From NCBI GenBank assembly GCA_029204225.1, contig CM055112.1, positions 27,611,063 through 27,675,062 of the forward strand: DNA of 64,000 nucleotides. The letters run 5' to 3'. The notes under the pieces were generated by a model. That model was not told the origin of the DNA. It worked only from the letters and a program-made list of their open reading frames with translations, and did no database searches. How positions within the stretch are numbered: the stretch's first letter is position 1; each line of letters starts with the position of its first letter. Positions 11,432-33,740 of the stretch are shown piece by piece. A program made the translations under genes and the position numbers. This DNA is from Diphasiastrum complanatum (Eukaryota > Streptophyta > Lycopodiopsida > Lycopodiales > Lycopodiaceae).

Positions 11432-11803
11432 GTTACAAGCTAAGATTCACTAGCTATGCTAGAAAGCAGGACTTAAGCTAGAAAGCAGGAAGAGAATGCT
11501 TAAGGAGGCTAAAGAGGAGCAATCATCATAAACTGAATAAAGGAATACAATGCTGCCCTACTTATACCCTCTCCCTGAATCAAATGGAGGATTCAAAAGA
11601 AGGGAGGGAAAAGGATTTGGAGGGAAAATAGTGCGCCCTCCCAATAGGAGGACCCCCACTCCAAATCAACGTGACCAAGTCCTAAAAATATAACCAAATA
11701 GGGCCCAAGGCCAGTATATGAATAAAACGGGCCCTTAGGCCTGCTTATGCATAATAACAATAAAAGAATGGACACGGCGAATGTAATGAGCCAAGTCCAT
11801 AAC
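11432..11803 (-). repeat. 5' LTR of element A
   Basis: Direct repeat of 53-404, with an extra 20-bp internal duplication (two GCTAGAAAGCAGG units at about 11454-11490). Confidence 0.85.
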
Positions 11804-13651
11804 TGAAACTTGTTGGGATTTCTGAATTTGTTGAGGATAAACCCTCGCTGATTAATCCTGCAGATTTGGGTCTTCTGATTTGTAGAAGAATCCACCCCAA
11901 GGCCTACTGAAAAGTAGCGATGGAGTTGCAGATGTGTAACTCCCTGTCCAGCGCTGATTTTGCCTCTAATTTGGCCCTGAAAATCTGCTTGCAAACGAAG
12001 ATTTGGGAGCTGAAACTACAGTGAGCAATCTGTTGGGATGAATCGCTGAAGACTCTCCTCTAATCGTCCCCAAATTCCTACTGCTAGCTCTAAAGCAATT
12101 GCTCCTCCCAACCCTTGCTGAATCCAAGAGGTTTTTTGCTAAACTCTGATAGCTTTCTCTATTGCTGAAAAACTCCCAAAAGATGGAGATGGCTCTAATA
12201 CTAGTATTAGAGATCTAGACATCATAGTAGGGCAAACACTCACTGAACCTCCCAGCCTTGCCAACTCCCTATATGGAGTAAGCCCCTCCTAACCCAGTGT
12301 GAGGACTGGTAACATGCGTATTGCCAAGTGTCGGCCACGTGGCACTGACGTGGCCGACTGCACGTCGGCACCCAACGTGGGGCGCCTCGTCCTGCTGACA
12401 AGGTCCCTAGGCTGTGTTAGGTTCGCCATAGCTATGGTCCGTGCTGGGGCACGCTACTCACACTGTCTTGCCCTGTTGGACGTGTACGCTGGACACGCCC
12501 TTGACTATGGTATTTGACCTCTGGTGTTCTCTAGGGTTCGGCATTGGTTATTGGCTCGTAACAGTGACCAATCCTAGTCTCTGGGGCGCTGGGCCAAGAC
12601 AACATTCTAGCAAGGGGAGCTGAGACGCCCCCCTATAGTTATGGTGGGATTCGCCACCTCCCTTCATAGCATGTGCTTGGACCAAGTTGGTACAACACGT
12701 TTTTATCTTTGTAGGATTTTCCGTCTCTAGAATTTATTGATCCCCAAGCTTCCTTTAATCATGCCTAGATCATGTGAGGTGTTTGCACATCGATCTGAGC
12801 TCTTTGGACTTCGCTAGATTCGATCAAAGTTTTTGAGCCATAGGAACTTGGCGCCGGCTGGATTCTGGTCGCAGTGGCGCCGAGAGCGGCGCTGGGAGCA
12901 GCAGTGGCTCTGCTGGCACCAGTAGCACCAAAATTAAAGCTTGCACTTGTAGCTAGCTTTGCAACACTAACGGAGTGTTAGAAGGTATAGCGGAAGAATT
13001 GGAATTGGAGCTGGAGGTGGGCGTAGTAGTAGTAGAAGAGGGATTGGGGGTGGGACAGGGACAGAGACAGGATGTTTGACATGTATTGTGTTTATACTAT
13101 TATTGAGGGTTTTTTGCATGCTTCTATCATATCTTTAGAGATTGTACGCTTTTTGGTGTATGGGTATGGCAGACTCTGCCATATGTCAAATAACTCGTAC
13201 AGGCAGACGGGAGTCTGGTGGCAACATCGCTTCTCAACCACCTATTCTTACATAGAGGACAAATGCGTTCCTAGTTTCTACCAATCTAATTTCGGCCTAC
13301 AACTTGCCATTTTTTTTCCTGATTTTAGGTTGTGTGAATAAAGACGTCTTTGAAATGGTCTGTTTTTCCACCATACTAACGTTTGAGAAAATGTGGCTTT
13401 GAGTAACGAGTTGACTCCAGAGTGATAATATTGCATTTTGCTTTTCAAGGATTACATTCATAAGTCTATAAATTTTATTTTCATGACAAACTTCAGCTTA
13501 GGAGAAACTTCAGGCTGTTTGTTTGTCTTGCTGGATTTTCCAATAAGAGAACCATTTCTTAATTTCATCCACCACCGGCTACCAAGTCTTTAATCCTTTG
13601 AGTCCTTTGATCATATGTACAAGAAGCCTTATGTCCTATTTTGTGCTTCAG
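11804..13651. other. unassigned region upstream of VHA-B exon 2, with LTR-like scraps
   Basis: No protein-coding exon is recognised, and the first coding exon of VHA-B was looked for here without success. At 12188-12212 the text GGCTCTAATACTAGTATTAGAG resembles a mutated initiator-Met primer site joined to an LTR end on the minus strand. Around 12297-12660 is a GC-richer block. Near 12850 TTGGCGCCGG resembles the start of a tRNA-Asp primer site. These hint at older element remnants but none can be delimited. Confidence 0.4.
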
Positions 13652-24110
<10,459 letters not shown>

Positions 24111-25110
24111 AATTCAAACAATGCTCTTGGAATGATGCCTACCGCAATTTTTGTTCCGAGTCTTATCTTCTTAAGCATTTAAGTACTTTTATGATTATAA
24201 TGTATGATATTATGAAGTTCCTTTGTGTGGTCATAAGGCTGTGGTCAAGATGTGACATTAGCATCTGAAGGTCCTCCGTTGAAAGATTTGTAATAATTTG
24301 ATTGATGTAATATTTCAAGCCTACTCGCATTCTTTAATCAAAGAAAGCATGTACTGAGATTGGTGTCATCTTCTTGATATAGTTGCTTTGCTCTAGTGTT
24401 TAGGGCCTCTTGGGATTTGATGAAGGCAATAAAGTCCCTGGCTTATGGACAATCTCAACAAGAGATATGACCAGCACTACATCGTGCAACAAGTGAATCT
24501 CTTTCTGCCAAACAAGGTAAGGTGAACTAAATCAACACGTGAAGTAGAAGGTTTTCTAGCATAACAAGCAGGAAGGATATTAGCATAGAAAAGGTTGAAG
24601 TGACTACTTGAAAGCCAAGCACATGGAGAGGAATAGACATCACTAAGTTCAGTTGATTAGCTTAGTTGTAGATTAGGGACTTATCTTGATTTATTTGGTT
24701 TCAAGTGATTCCTCCGTGTTCATTTCTGTGTTGCTTTTTTATTTTTGTTCTAACATAGAAATACAACATTGATCAAGTAAATTCCCAAGGAGGAATGCTT
24801 TTCAACTTGTACTGTTTATTGTGAAACTGGCAATATAATTTCAATTCTAATTCAATATATGTGTGCACAAAAAAGAGGTAAATAGCAGTCAATATAAGCC
24901 ACATGAGGTAGAACACCGTGATTGTTTGGGATGACTATGAGCTGAAGCACACTTCATTCGAACTGACATGTTTTGAACCATGTAGTTCTAATTCAGACCA
25001 TTTCAGAAACAGATGTTTGTAATGCCACTGGGTTAACAATTTTTTTATACAAATAAAACATGGCTGTGAATTCTCAACATGTGAATTCCCATGGTTATAT
25101 TATCATCTTA
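24111..25110 (+). other. VHA-B 3' UTR and intergenic DNA
   Basis: The first 200-250 bases are probably 3' UTR: TTGTAATAATTTGATTGATG near 24287 is a plausible plant far-upstream/poly(A) region. Beyond it I see no gene or repeat up to the GTTCC block at 25111. Confidence 0.5.
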
Positions 25111-25185
25111 GAAGCCCGTTCCGACCAAAATGGGTTGGAACGTTCCATTCCGAACGTTCCGGAACGTTCCTGGTCGGAACGATAT
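25111..25185. repeat. GTTCC palindromic block 3
   Basis: Starts TTAGAAGCCCGTTCCGACC, as block 1 does, and continues with TTCCGAACGTTCCGGAACG and GGTCGGAACG. The self-complementary core CGTTCCGGAACG lies at about 25155-25166. Confidence 0.8.
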
Positions 25186-25584
25186 TCATATAAATCTAAT
25201 TATTTTAATTATTAATATGAATTAAATCCTTAGTAAAAAAACGAATTTTTTTTTTTATTGAGGGCATCGTTATCACGGTTATTTTATGTGAGTTGTCATT
25301 ATGTAGACGTACATGGAACAGTCACAATGACAGTGTGGGCAACGAACGTGAAACATCGCAGTTACTAAAAGTGCTAAAGTCAATTGTGAAATGGTCTGCG
25401 TCAGCCGGGCAGTGTGGATGACGTGGACCTCAAACTCGAAGATCTTGAATTCGAACGAGGTCGAAGAAGAAGATGAAGAATTTGTAGACCTCGAACTCAA
25501 AGAGTTCGTTGTCGATCCTGCTTCTGCTCCAGTTGTTTGATTGCATAGACGTTCAACTTCAGAGAGTAAGGCTGCAGTGCTATC

Positions 25585-25657
<73 letters not shown>

Positions 25658-25780
25658 TTTCATATTTACATAGTGTACTAGTGTTCAGGAATTGAGATGA
25701 ATTTGAATGATTCGTCATCTGATGACTCAAATTCTAGTGATTCGAATTCTAGTGAGTTGGAGTGATGCTTAATTCCAACA
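25186..25780 (-). repeat. probable 3' LTR of element C, far end undefined
   Basis: On the minus strand the sequence next to the purine tract begins TGTTGGAATTAAGC, a typical copia LTR start. No second LTR copy is present in the window, so its far end cannot be set. It contains the GA/CT array at 25587-25654. Confidence 0.55.
25587..25654. repeat. (GA)n microsatellite
   Basis: About 34 uninterrupted GA units. Confidence 0.97.
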
Positions 25781-25793
25781 CCCCCCCTTAAGC

Positions 25794-26160
25794 TTAACTC
25801 CTAGGATCCGGAATGAAATGAAGCAAGCTACATAATGCAACATGCTTTTCTCTTGATAGAGGCTTAGTCAAGATATCAGCCAACATATTGGTAGTAGGAC
25901 AGTAACTTAATTTGACATCCTTATTCTGAACTTTCTCTCTAAAAAAATGAAATTGAATTTCAATGTGTTTAGTTCTAGAGTGAGTTCGTGGGTTCAGAGA
26001 TAGAGCAATGCAGCACTGATTGTCGCAATAGAGTATAGTTGAACTGATTTGAGAGATCATAAGATCTTGAAGCAATCTTCTGGGCCAGATGATTTTCTTC
26101 ACTGCAGAGGTAGCTGCGACATATTCTGATTCTGTGGAGGACAAAGAAATGCATTTCTAC
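25794..26160 (-). pseudogene. RNase H of element C
   Basis: Contains SSTESEYVAATSAVKKIIW, ILYCDNQCCIALSLNP, RTKHIEIQFHFFREKV and TNMLADILTKPLS, the conserved C-terminal block of copia polyproteins. It stops six codons after the LTKPL-type motif, close to the purine tract, as in intact elements. Confidence 0.85.
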
Positions 26161-26416
26161 TTTCAACTATTCCATGATATGAGTCCTCCTGCTAGAAAGC
26201 AAAGATAGCCAGATGTGGATTTTCTTGTGTCCACATTACCAGTCCAATCAGAGTCAAAATAAATAAGTAATGTTAAAGCATCCTTTGTATTTTTATTATA
26301 ACACAAAGCATAGTGCTTAGTGGCTTGAATGTATCTTAGTACTTTGAATAGAGCTTTCTAGTGAGTAGTACTCTGAGTAGAGCTTTCCAGTGAGGTAGGC
26401 TGAGATTTGACATAAA

Positions 26417-27311
26417 TTATGACAATGTGCTAATTGTAAATGCTAGATCAGGTCTAGTGCAGACCATGGCATACATGATCGATCTCACTATTGACTGATA
26501 GGGGTAGTTGCACATCTGTTTCTTCTCTTGATTAATTTGTTGGCACATATCCTTTGACAGTTTGAATCTTGGGTCCATAGGGAAGTCTATTGACTTGTAG
26601 TTTTTCATGCCATACCTGTAGAGTACATTGGTTAGATACCTTTCTTGTCTTGATGTGATACTTCTCTTCGCTCTGTCTCTTGTTATTTCAATTCCCAGAA
26701 GGTAGTGCACAGGGCTCGAATTAGTCATTTCAAATTCCTTCGACAAAAGTGTCTTCGTCTCATGAAATAACTGATTCAAATTGTTGATGATCAGTGAGTC
26801 ATCAACATATAGAGCTAGTATGACATAGCTTGAGCTTCTATGTTTGAGATAAACATTAGAGTCAGCAGAGTTCGGGATGAAGTCATGCTGCATCAAGAAT
26901 TGATTGATTCTATCAAACCAGGCCCTTGGAGCTTGTTTTAGCTCATAGAGAGATTTCTACAACTTACATACTTTGTGTTCTTGGACTTGAAGGACCTAAC
27001 CTTCAGGTTGATAATGTCTTCTTGTATATATCCATTTAAAAAGGCTGTCTGAACATCCATCTTGTGTACTTACAAGTCTTCGACAGCTGCAAAGGCGAAT
27101 AAAGATTGAATTGAATGAAGTTTTACGACTGGATTGTATGTCTCAGTGTAGTCAATCCCATAGGTTTGTTTGTAACCTTGACGACTAGTTGAGCTTTCCA
27201 TATCGTTGTTGAACCATCTGGATTGAGCTTCAACTTGAAAATACACTTAGTGTCGATGATCTTTGCATCTACAGGAGATTCAACAAGACGCCAAGTCTTG
27301 TTCTTCATCAA
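26417..27311 (-). pseudogene. reverse transcriptase of element C
   Basis: The 3' part (26417-26896) has DSNVYLKHRSSSYVILALYV followed by the catalytic DD (YVDD), then VHYLLGIEITRDRAKRS and SIVRSIMYAMVCTRPDLAF. The 5' part (27123-27311) has NKTWRLVESPVDAKIIDTKC and IFKLKLNPDGS. The frame between them is broken, and text between about 26160 and 26410 is shifted. Confidence 0.82.
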
Positions 27312-27373
27312 TCAATTATACTCAGCATGTCTGGCAGAATGCCAGTCTGTATTTGAACTTGACAATGCTTTTG

Positions 27374-28464
27374 TTACTGAAGTGGATTCATCATTGTTGA
27401 TGAATGCCCGAGGGATGAAATGATCAGGTTATTGTCGATGTTGAGCAGATCTTCGAACAATAGTCGGTTGCTAAGATGATGATTCTCCTTGCTGTGTGAC
27501 TGGGGTATCTTCGATGTTCGTCGGAACAGTCGCAAGTCGAGGCCTGTCAATGGTGATGGGAGTCGTTGGAACGAACTCTTGCATTGGTTGCTTCTACTTG
27601 AAGTCAAAGAATTTATCATCGAGGAAGACAACATCTGGACTAACTGAGATTCGGCTCGATTCGACATCATAAATTCGATATGCTTTATGTGATGTTGAAT
27701 ATTTAATGAAGATACTCATGCAATTGACATGGTCAAGTTTTTTTCTCAGATCAGAGAGAATGTGTACATAACAAAGACAGCCAAACACTTGAAGGTGTCT
27801 TAAACTTGGTTTGTAGCCATAGAAAGTTTCAGAAGGAGTCTTTTAATTGACTGCTTTGGTATTCGAATAGTTCTGTAGATAGCAAGCTGTTGAAACAACT
27901 TCAACCCAAAAATTCTTGGTGAGCTGAGCATTTGACATCATTGGTCATGTTGCATATAGCAATGTTCGGTTCTTTCCTTCGGCTACTCCATTCTGTTGTG
28001 GTGTGAAGCTGGCGGTGAACTGATGATGAATGCCGAATGATGCCAGATAGTCAAACATTTCGTTTGACGTAAACTCTCCACCGCTGTCTATACGAATGGT
28101 CTTGAGTCGTTGACCAGTCTGTGTCTCAATAAATTGTTTGAAGTCTTCGAAACAGTTGAATGCCTCAGACTTGTTCTTGATGAACATAATGCTGGTAAAT
28201 CTAGAATAATCATCGATAAAAGTGATATAATATAGTGCTGAACCGAGTACTCATAAGGCCACACAGATCACTATGTATCAATTCTAGAATGGACTTAGCT
28301 CTGGTGGCTTGTCCCTTTGTGAATCTTGATCTAGGTTGTTTGCCTAGTAGGCACATCTCACAAACATGTCGAATGTTAGTGGAGGCAGCATAAAAGTTTA
28401 AATTCTTGACCATTCTATTATGAAGATTGATCTCATGTTTAGATGTCCTAATCTTCGATGTCAT
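27374..28464 (-). pseudogene. integrase of element C
   Basis: From N to C: the pre-integrase zinc region (NLHNRMVKNLNFY, CEMCLLGKQPRSRFTKG) and LIHSDLCGLMS with the first Asp, at 28210-28464. Then TIRIDSGGEFTSNEMFDYL (second Asp) and TPQQNGVAEGKNRTLL (Glu region) at 27945-28187. Then the C-terminal MFGCLCYVHILSDLRKKLD (27594-27788) and the Ser-rich linker to RT (27374-27670). There are several frame changes. Confidence 0.82.
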
Positions 28465-28527
28465 AATTGGGCATTTGAAGTACTCACATTAGTTGAAAGT
28501 GCATATTCATGACTCAGAATGTACAAA

Positions 28528-28815
28528 TTACCTTCTTTGTTTCCTTGAATTGAACATGGCTCTGCAGCCTTGATCAGTGAGCTTGCTAACTAACAATAAA
28601 TTCTTGGTCAGCTTGGGTATGTAAAGTACATCCTTGAGCAAGGTCAATTTACCATTTGGGAGATAAAGACGAACAGATCTTTTGCCTTTGATCTGCAGTG
28701 CACTTGAGTCACCAAAGTAGACATACTTCAAATTTGCTAGTGTGAGGTCTTGAAATAAGGACTTACATGGAGTCATGTGTTGAGAAGCACCAAAATCGAG
28801 GTACTAATCCATGGC
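28528..28815 (-). pseudogene. protease and linker of element C
   Basis: The frame around 28770-28800 reads DFGASQHMTPCKSLF where copia proteases have D-S-G-A, so the Ser after the catalytic Asp is Phe. The downstream linker DVLYIPKLTKNLLLVSKLTD is well kept. Confidence 0.75.
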
Positions 28816-28841
28816 TCCTCTAATGGGTTCATCTTGTATCA

Positions 28842-29701
28842 TTAGCAGTGTTGGGTCTTCGTGAGAGATTCTGGCCTAATCAGATCCTCCATCCTACTAT
28901 ATCTTCTTCTTTGCTTTGTTATGCTTGAGAACTCGACAATCCTTGATGTCGTGGTTGGTTCTCTTGCAGTACTTGCAAAAGAGCCTGGTCTTAGGCTTTT
29001 GATGCTGTCGATTGTGTTGTTGCTAGTTTGAATCAGTTTGCTCAGTTTTTGTCTTCTCGTCCTTCGAAGATTTCTTCTTCGGGAGCTGTTGCTTATTCGA
29101 ATAGAGAGTGATTGTCTACGATATTTGGATAAGCTCTTCCTTCTTACTTCTTCCTGCACTAAACTTGTTGTCACCTTTTGCAAGGACAGGTCAGGGGCAT
29201 TACTAAGCAGCAATACCAGATTGTCGTAAGAGAGAGGAAGACTGGACAAAAGAGACATGTTAGCATCTTCGTCTAATACTGGCGAATCTACTGCAGCTAA
29301 TTGATTGAGTAGTAGTTTGAATTCATTTAGATGATCAGTGACTGAGGTCCCTTCACTCATCTTGAGTGATAGGAACTTCTTCCCAAGAAGAGATGAGTCG
29401 ATACATCTGTCGTTTCGTATAGACCAATAAGAATGTCTCATGCCTCTTTGGAGCTGGAACAATAACCTACGTGAGCTATTTGTGAATCCTTAATATTCAG
29501 AGATACAATGGCAAGAGCTTTGCCATCCTTAGCTTCCCAGGCGGTCAGCATGTCAGGTTCAGCCGACTTGGCTATTGAACCGTTGACGTATCCCCAGAGT
29601 TCTTTTTTTGTGAGTATCATCTTCATCTTGAACTTCCACATGTGAAAGTCATCACCGTTGAACTTATTAATCAAGCGGATTTTTGAAGATGTTCCTTCCA
29701 A
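28842..29701 (-). pseudogene. gag of element C
   Basis: Starts MEGTSSKIRLINKFNGDDFH at 29701 and continues MWKFKMKMILTKKELWGYV and IVSLNIKDSQIAHV. After a frameshift near 29440-29460 it reads KFLSLKMSEGTSVTDHLNEF, then LSSLPLSYDNLVL. A complete CCHC zinc knuckle (CKYCKRTNHDIKDC) is readable in the third frame at about 28935-28980. Confidence 0.82.
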
Positions 29702-29995
29702 GATGAATGATCCAAGTATAGTAAACAGTTTCGAATACTAATTGTAGTGCATTTTTCTGGTCAAAATTTCAGCAACTACAATCATTGATTCTGATTTTCT
29801 AGAAGAAAATGTGCTAGATGTATCTCATATGCGCAAAATCTGCTATTATGCCACTTTTTACTGATGTACGAATGTAGCTATGTTAAAGAGTATCTATAAA
29901 ATTCTATGACAGGTTCAAATGTATCAAGCCATCAAATGACAGTTATATCAGAAGAATTAGAGCTATTTTTAAGACTTTCTTATTTTTAGTAAGTT

Positions 29996-31582
29996 TGTTA
30001 GATAACAATACTTATAAGTGACTCTGATGGACAAAAATATCTATAGTTGTTGATGGCCATTGTTTGCCATGTTGTAATTGATCAATGTACTTGTTAAACT
30101 ATGATTAATAAAAGATGCCCAACAGGTACCTTTAAGGCACTGACTTAAGTTTCAAGGAAAGGTCCAAAGGCTAAGGGTCCTGCAAACAACGACAATCAAA
30201 GTTCAACTCAAGACGAAAACAACAAACCAGTGAAATACGACAATTAAATCAAGGATCGTGACAAATAATACCCTTTTGAAGATTAAGGATGTCCTTGAAA
30301 AATTAGGACCTTAACCTTATCATAAGGTCCAAAAAGATTCCACAAAATAAAATACATTGGCAAGTTCAAAATCGTTCAAACAGAAATTAACCATGATCCA
30401 TCAAAGATTATCGAAGACAATTTGGAGTTCTAGCTAAAATCAAGAAATTAGAAACGTTGCTTCACAATTGAAAGAGTTCTAGATAAAAATCGAAGAATCC
30501 GGATTGATCAACTATTGATAGAGTTAAAGCTATGCTTGCAAAATGGCAGTTGGTCTCGTAAGTCAATGAAGTGTGTGTCTCTACGAAAAACACATCACAA
30601 ATGTTGCAATCATAATTGGGTGAATTGGTCCAAATACCAATGATTAATAATTTTGAAGAAATTGTCCTAGGAAGGCCAAAATGGTATAGAATGGCCTTTA
30701 TATCAATATGAAAATTAGGGAACTTTATTGTAAGGCATTTTTTCCTTTCAATGAAGTTCAGTTTTGAAGAAAATACACTTCTAAAAGTCGTTGGAAGAGG
30801 TCCTACCCTGGACTCTTTGATAATTCAGAGCTCACATATCCTTAATCGACACTTGTCAAATGGACTTGAAACTTTTTATCATAATGAGTAAAGTCAAATT
30901 CATGAAATGGATTCAATGGAGAATGAAAGATGTTGGTGTTTTCAAGTGGAATGGAAATGAACCGTTTTCTCTCAACGAGGAGAAGAAGAAGGAAGGATCC
31001 GGGAGGAAGCAATTCATTCGTTACAGTGTAGAAAAGAATCATTCATTCAATCTCTGATTTTTTTTTCATTCCTACATTCTGTGAGCAAGGAATGCGTTCA
31101 CTTTGTGAGCAGAGATTCGTTCCTTGACATCCTTGCATTCAATGAGCAGAGCAGATCAATGGTATTCTTCAAAGAGATGTTGGATTTCTTTTGTGAATGA
31201 TAAAACATTGATTGGAGTTAGCAACATTGATCCACACACTCTCTCTCTCTCCAAACTGCTCTATCTCTCCCCCTCAGAATCGCTGCCCTCCATCTCTCTC
31301 CCTCACAGCGCTCCCAATCTCTCCCTATCTAATCACCCTCTCTCAATCGCTACCCTCCCCACTCTCTCTCAGTCGCTATACTTTCTCTCTCTCAGCGCAG
31401 TCAGCTCTCCATATCTCTCTCCCTCTCTGTTCACTTTATGTCTCTCTCCCTACAGCCGCAAATCTCTCTCTCACTGCCTGCATCCCTCTATGCCCTGCTC
31501 CCATTTTACATCCCTACGCATCTTTTTTTCTCTTCCTCGCAGTCAGCCGCTCCCTATCACTCTCTTTTTGATCTCTGTCAAG

Positions 31583-31674
<92 letters not shown>

Positions 31675-32832
31675 CTGATCTCTCTCTGCCGCTCTGTCTG
31701 TATCTTTCTTTCCTTCAGCGATTCTCCCCCCCCCCTCTTTTTCTTCTTGCTTCAAAACTTATTGGTAAAATGAAGAAGACGACCTGGTAAAGATATAGAT
31801 GGAACCGACATTTTGGCAAGGAATTATGTGGGCTATTGAAGAAAAATATAGAGTGACTCAAATGTGGAAGACATGATTTTATCTGAAGGACCCTCCTTGA
31901 AATTTAAGTCAGAGCATAAGGATCTGAGGTGAAATCATTTACCTTTTAACTGTATTTTTTAATTTAATCATTTAGTTAAGCATGTAGATCGGGTTTTTTC
32001 GGTTATTATGAATACTAAGTATCTGTTTTTATGAATCTAAAAAAAAAATGGATTTATGTGCTCATATTGAATCTATAACCCATAGTATACAGTAAATGGT
32101 ATGTTTTTACAGTCTAATGAATTACAGATTTACCTTCTGCTGTAAAAACTCCAGAAAATACAGAACAATTAGATTCTGTTTTTTGTAATGGAATATTATA
32201 TATGCTTTTCAAGAGTTAAACTTATTAAGGATTTTTAAATGGCTATAACTTCTAATCCGTAACTCGGATCCGAATGATCCAAAAAGGTAAATTGATCTTA
32301 AAACTCAAAGAATTCACTAAAATTGAGAAAAATGACTTTTAAAAGAATTTTATCATAAATTTCTCAGTTTGAGTGATGTGTAATGCTTAACAAATATACT
32401 TAGCATGATAAATCAGCTATTGCTAATCCATTGAAAAACATGGAGAAGCTATCGCTCAAAGTGGTTGAAAAACACCATTAGAGCTATATATATATTATAT
32501 ATTTCCCAAAACCACATACATTATCATGATAAAACCATTGTAAAAGATGGTCAAGCTTTCATAGATAAATCATGGCAATTGCATCAAAGATTGAACTAAA
32601 ATTAAGTTTGCTTGATTGGAGAGAATACAAGAATTAGTAAATGAAACATTATCATTGAAAAGAATATTTGAGATGGATTACTTATGAGGTGAATGGGTTC
32701 AAACTTAAGTTACCTTCTAGTATAATCTATGGCAATATCTGAACTAGAAACCCAATGAATGGCTTCATAATCATACCAAAACCCCGCTATAGTGTTATGA
32801 ACACTATTAAGCAACACACAAAACGTACCACA
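29996..32832 (+). repeat. left LTR-like repeat of the gag-only element
   Basis: It is 2.84 kb, nearly identical to 37212-39997 apart from scattered substitutions, small indels, and different lengths of the CT and C runs. Its ORFs are only CT-repeat translations. Confidence 0.85.
31584..31673. repeat. (CT)n microsatellite in the left repeat
   Basis: About 45 CT units within a wider CT-rich zone (31239-31690). A run of 10 C follows at 31726-31735. Confidence 0.95.
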
Positions 32833-33360
32833 TGTTTTATGGCGATCACAATGGGATTTAGATCCACGAAAGCCAGATACTCTAGTGGTATCCTAGTTCA
32901 ATATACTGCCATAGAGGATTTAAAAGGTTTAGAAGTGATATCAATGGTCCTAATGTGAAAGAAATTGGACAAATACGAAAGGGAAACATACATCTTGATG
33001 AAAAAGAAGAAGAAAAAAAAATTGAATATTCCACATGGAATTGACCTTGTGAAATCTTTTTTATGTGTTTTAATTTTGAATGGGCAATCATTATTTAATG
33101 ATTGTATAGATGAAAATGAATGATTGAATGTTTTCATGATTGAGTAGTACAACAGTTTCAAGATTTGTAGAAGAAGTAAGGTATAGTGTTGGACAGAGAG
33201 GTGTAGGTGTGAAGCCTAGCCCCACCATCCTAACCTAGTGGGTGCCATCTTGAAGTAGACAAGGAAAGTCACTCAAGAGGACTGTATTGAAATTGCATGT
33301 CTTGAATGAGTGTTATTCATACTTGATTAAAAAAAAAAATTGTGAAGAAGAAGAAAACAC

Positions 33361-33506
33361 TTAGAAATGAAAGATGAAGAAAAAAAGCTATAAGTATTAC
33401 AAACTAAGTAAGTCCAATTCAAAATTGAATTCAATCATTATCACCAAAGCTATAATTGAAAAAAAAAAAATCATTTCTACGATCATTTCACAACAATCCA
33501 ATAGAA

Positions 33507-33596
<90 letters not shown>

Positions 33597-33740
33597 TATA
33601 TAAACAATGTCAATGGATGAAGAAAGTGCCAGTCTACCCAATTTTAATGGAAATGAAAGATGAAGAGAACTAACTAAAGAAGCTATAATTAATACTAAGT
33701 AAGTCCAATTAAAAATTGAAATCAATGTCAATGGATGAAG
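33361..33740. repeat. repeated gag leader segment around an (AT)n array
   Basis: The text GAAGCTATAA...ACTAAGTAAGTCCAATT-AAAATTGAA occurs at about 33385-33432 and 33678-33720. The text ATGTCAATGGATGAAGAAAG occurs at 33607-33626 and again at 33725-33744. So the start of gag and its leader are duplicated, with one copy truncated after about 20 codons and an AT array between. Confidence 0.8.
33510..33601. repeat. (AT)n microsatellite
   Basis: About 40 TA units ending TATATGTACATATATA. Confidence 0.95.

Larger units (their letters stand above)
53..11803 (-). mobile_element. Element A: Ty3/gypsy chromovirus, degenerate, split by element B
   Basis: A minus-strand LTR retrotransposon. Reading from high to low coordinates it has a 5' LTR (11432-11803), an initiator-Met tRNA primer site (11419-11430), gag, protease, RT, RNase H, integrase with a chromodomain, a purine tract (about 405-416) and a 3' LTR (53-404). 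Gag-PR-RT-RH-IN is the Ty3/gypsy order and the terminal chromodomain marks a chromovirus. Without element B the copy is about 5.3 kb. It is inactive: there are frameshifts between gag, protease and RT, the catalytic Asp of the protease is missing, part of RT is deleted, and another element sits in RNase H. The segment 405-622 is the 3' non-coding part. Confidence 0.88.
25781..29701 (-). mobile_element. Element C: Ty1/copia, internal region, degenerate
   Basis: A minus-strand copia in the order gag, protease, integrase, RT, RNase H, ending in a purine tract (25781-25790, minus strand AAGGGGGGG) next to a TGTTGGAATT LTR start. All domains are present but in many frames. No primer site or 5' LTR is found between 29702 and 29995, where the gag-only element begins. 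Confidence 0.85.

Noticed and set aside
12846..13060. Gly/Ser/Ala-rich open text as a possible first exon of VHA-B
   Set aside because: The N-terminus of plant VHA-B is well conserved and none of its motifs appears in any frame. There is no suitable ATG with a GT donor giving the right phase.
31124..31773. long Ser/Leu-rich open frames
   Set aside because: They are translations of the CT array and its surroundings, repeated in the second LTR-like copy at 38367-38930. They are low-complexity, not genes.
33374..33673. open frames with Tyr-Ile repeats
   Set aside because: Translation of the AT array, not a protein.
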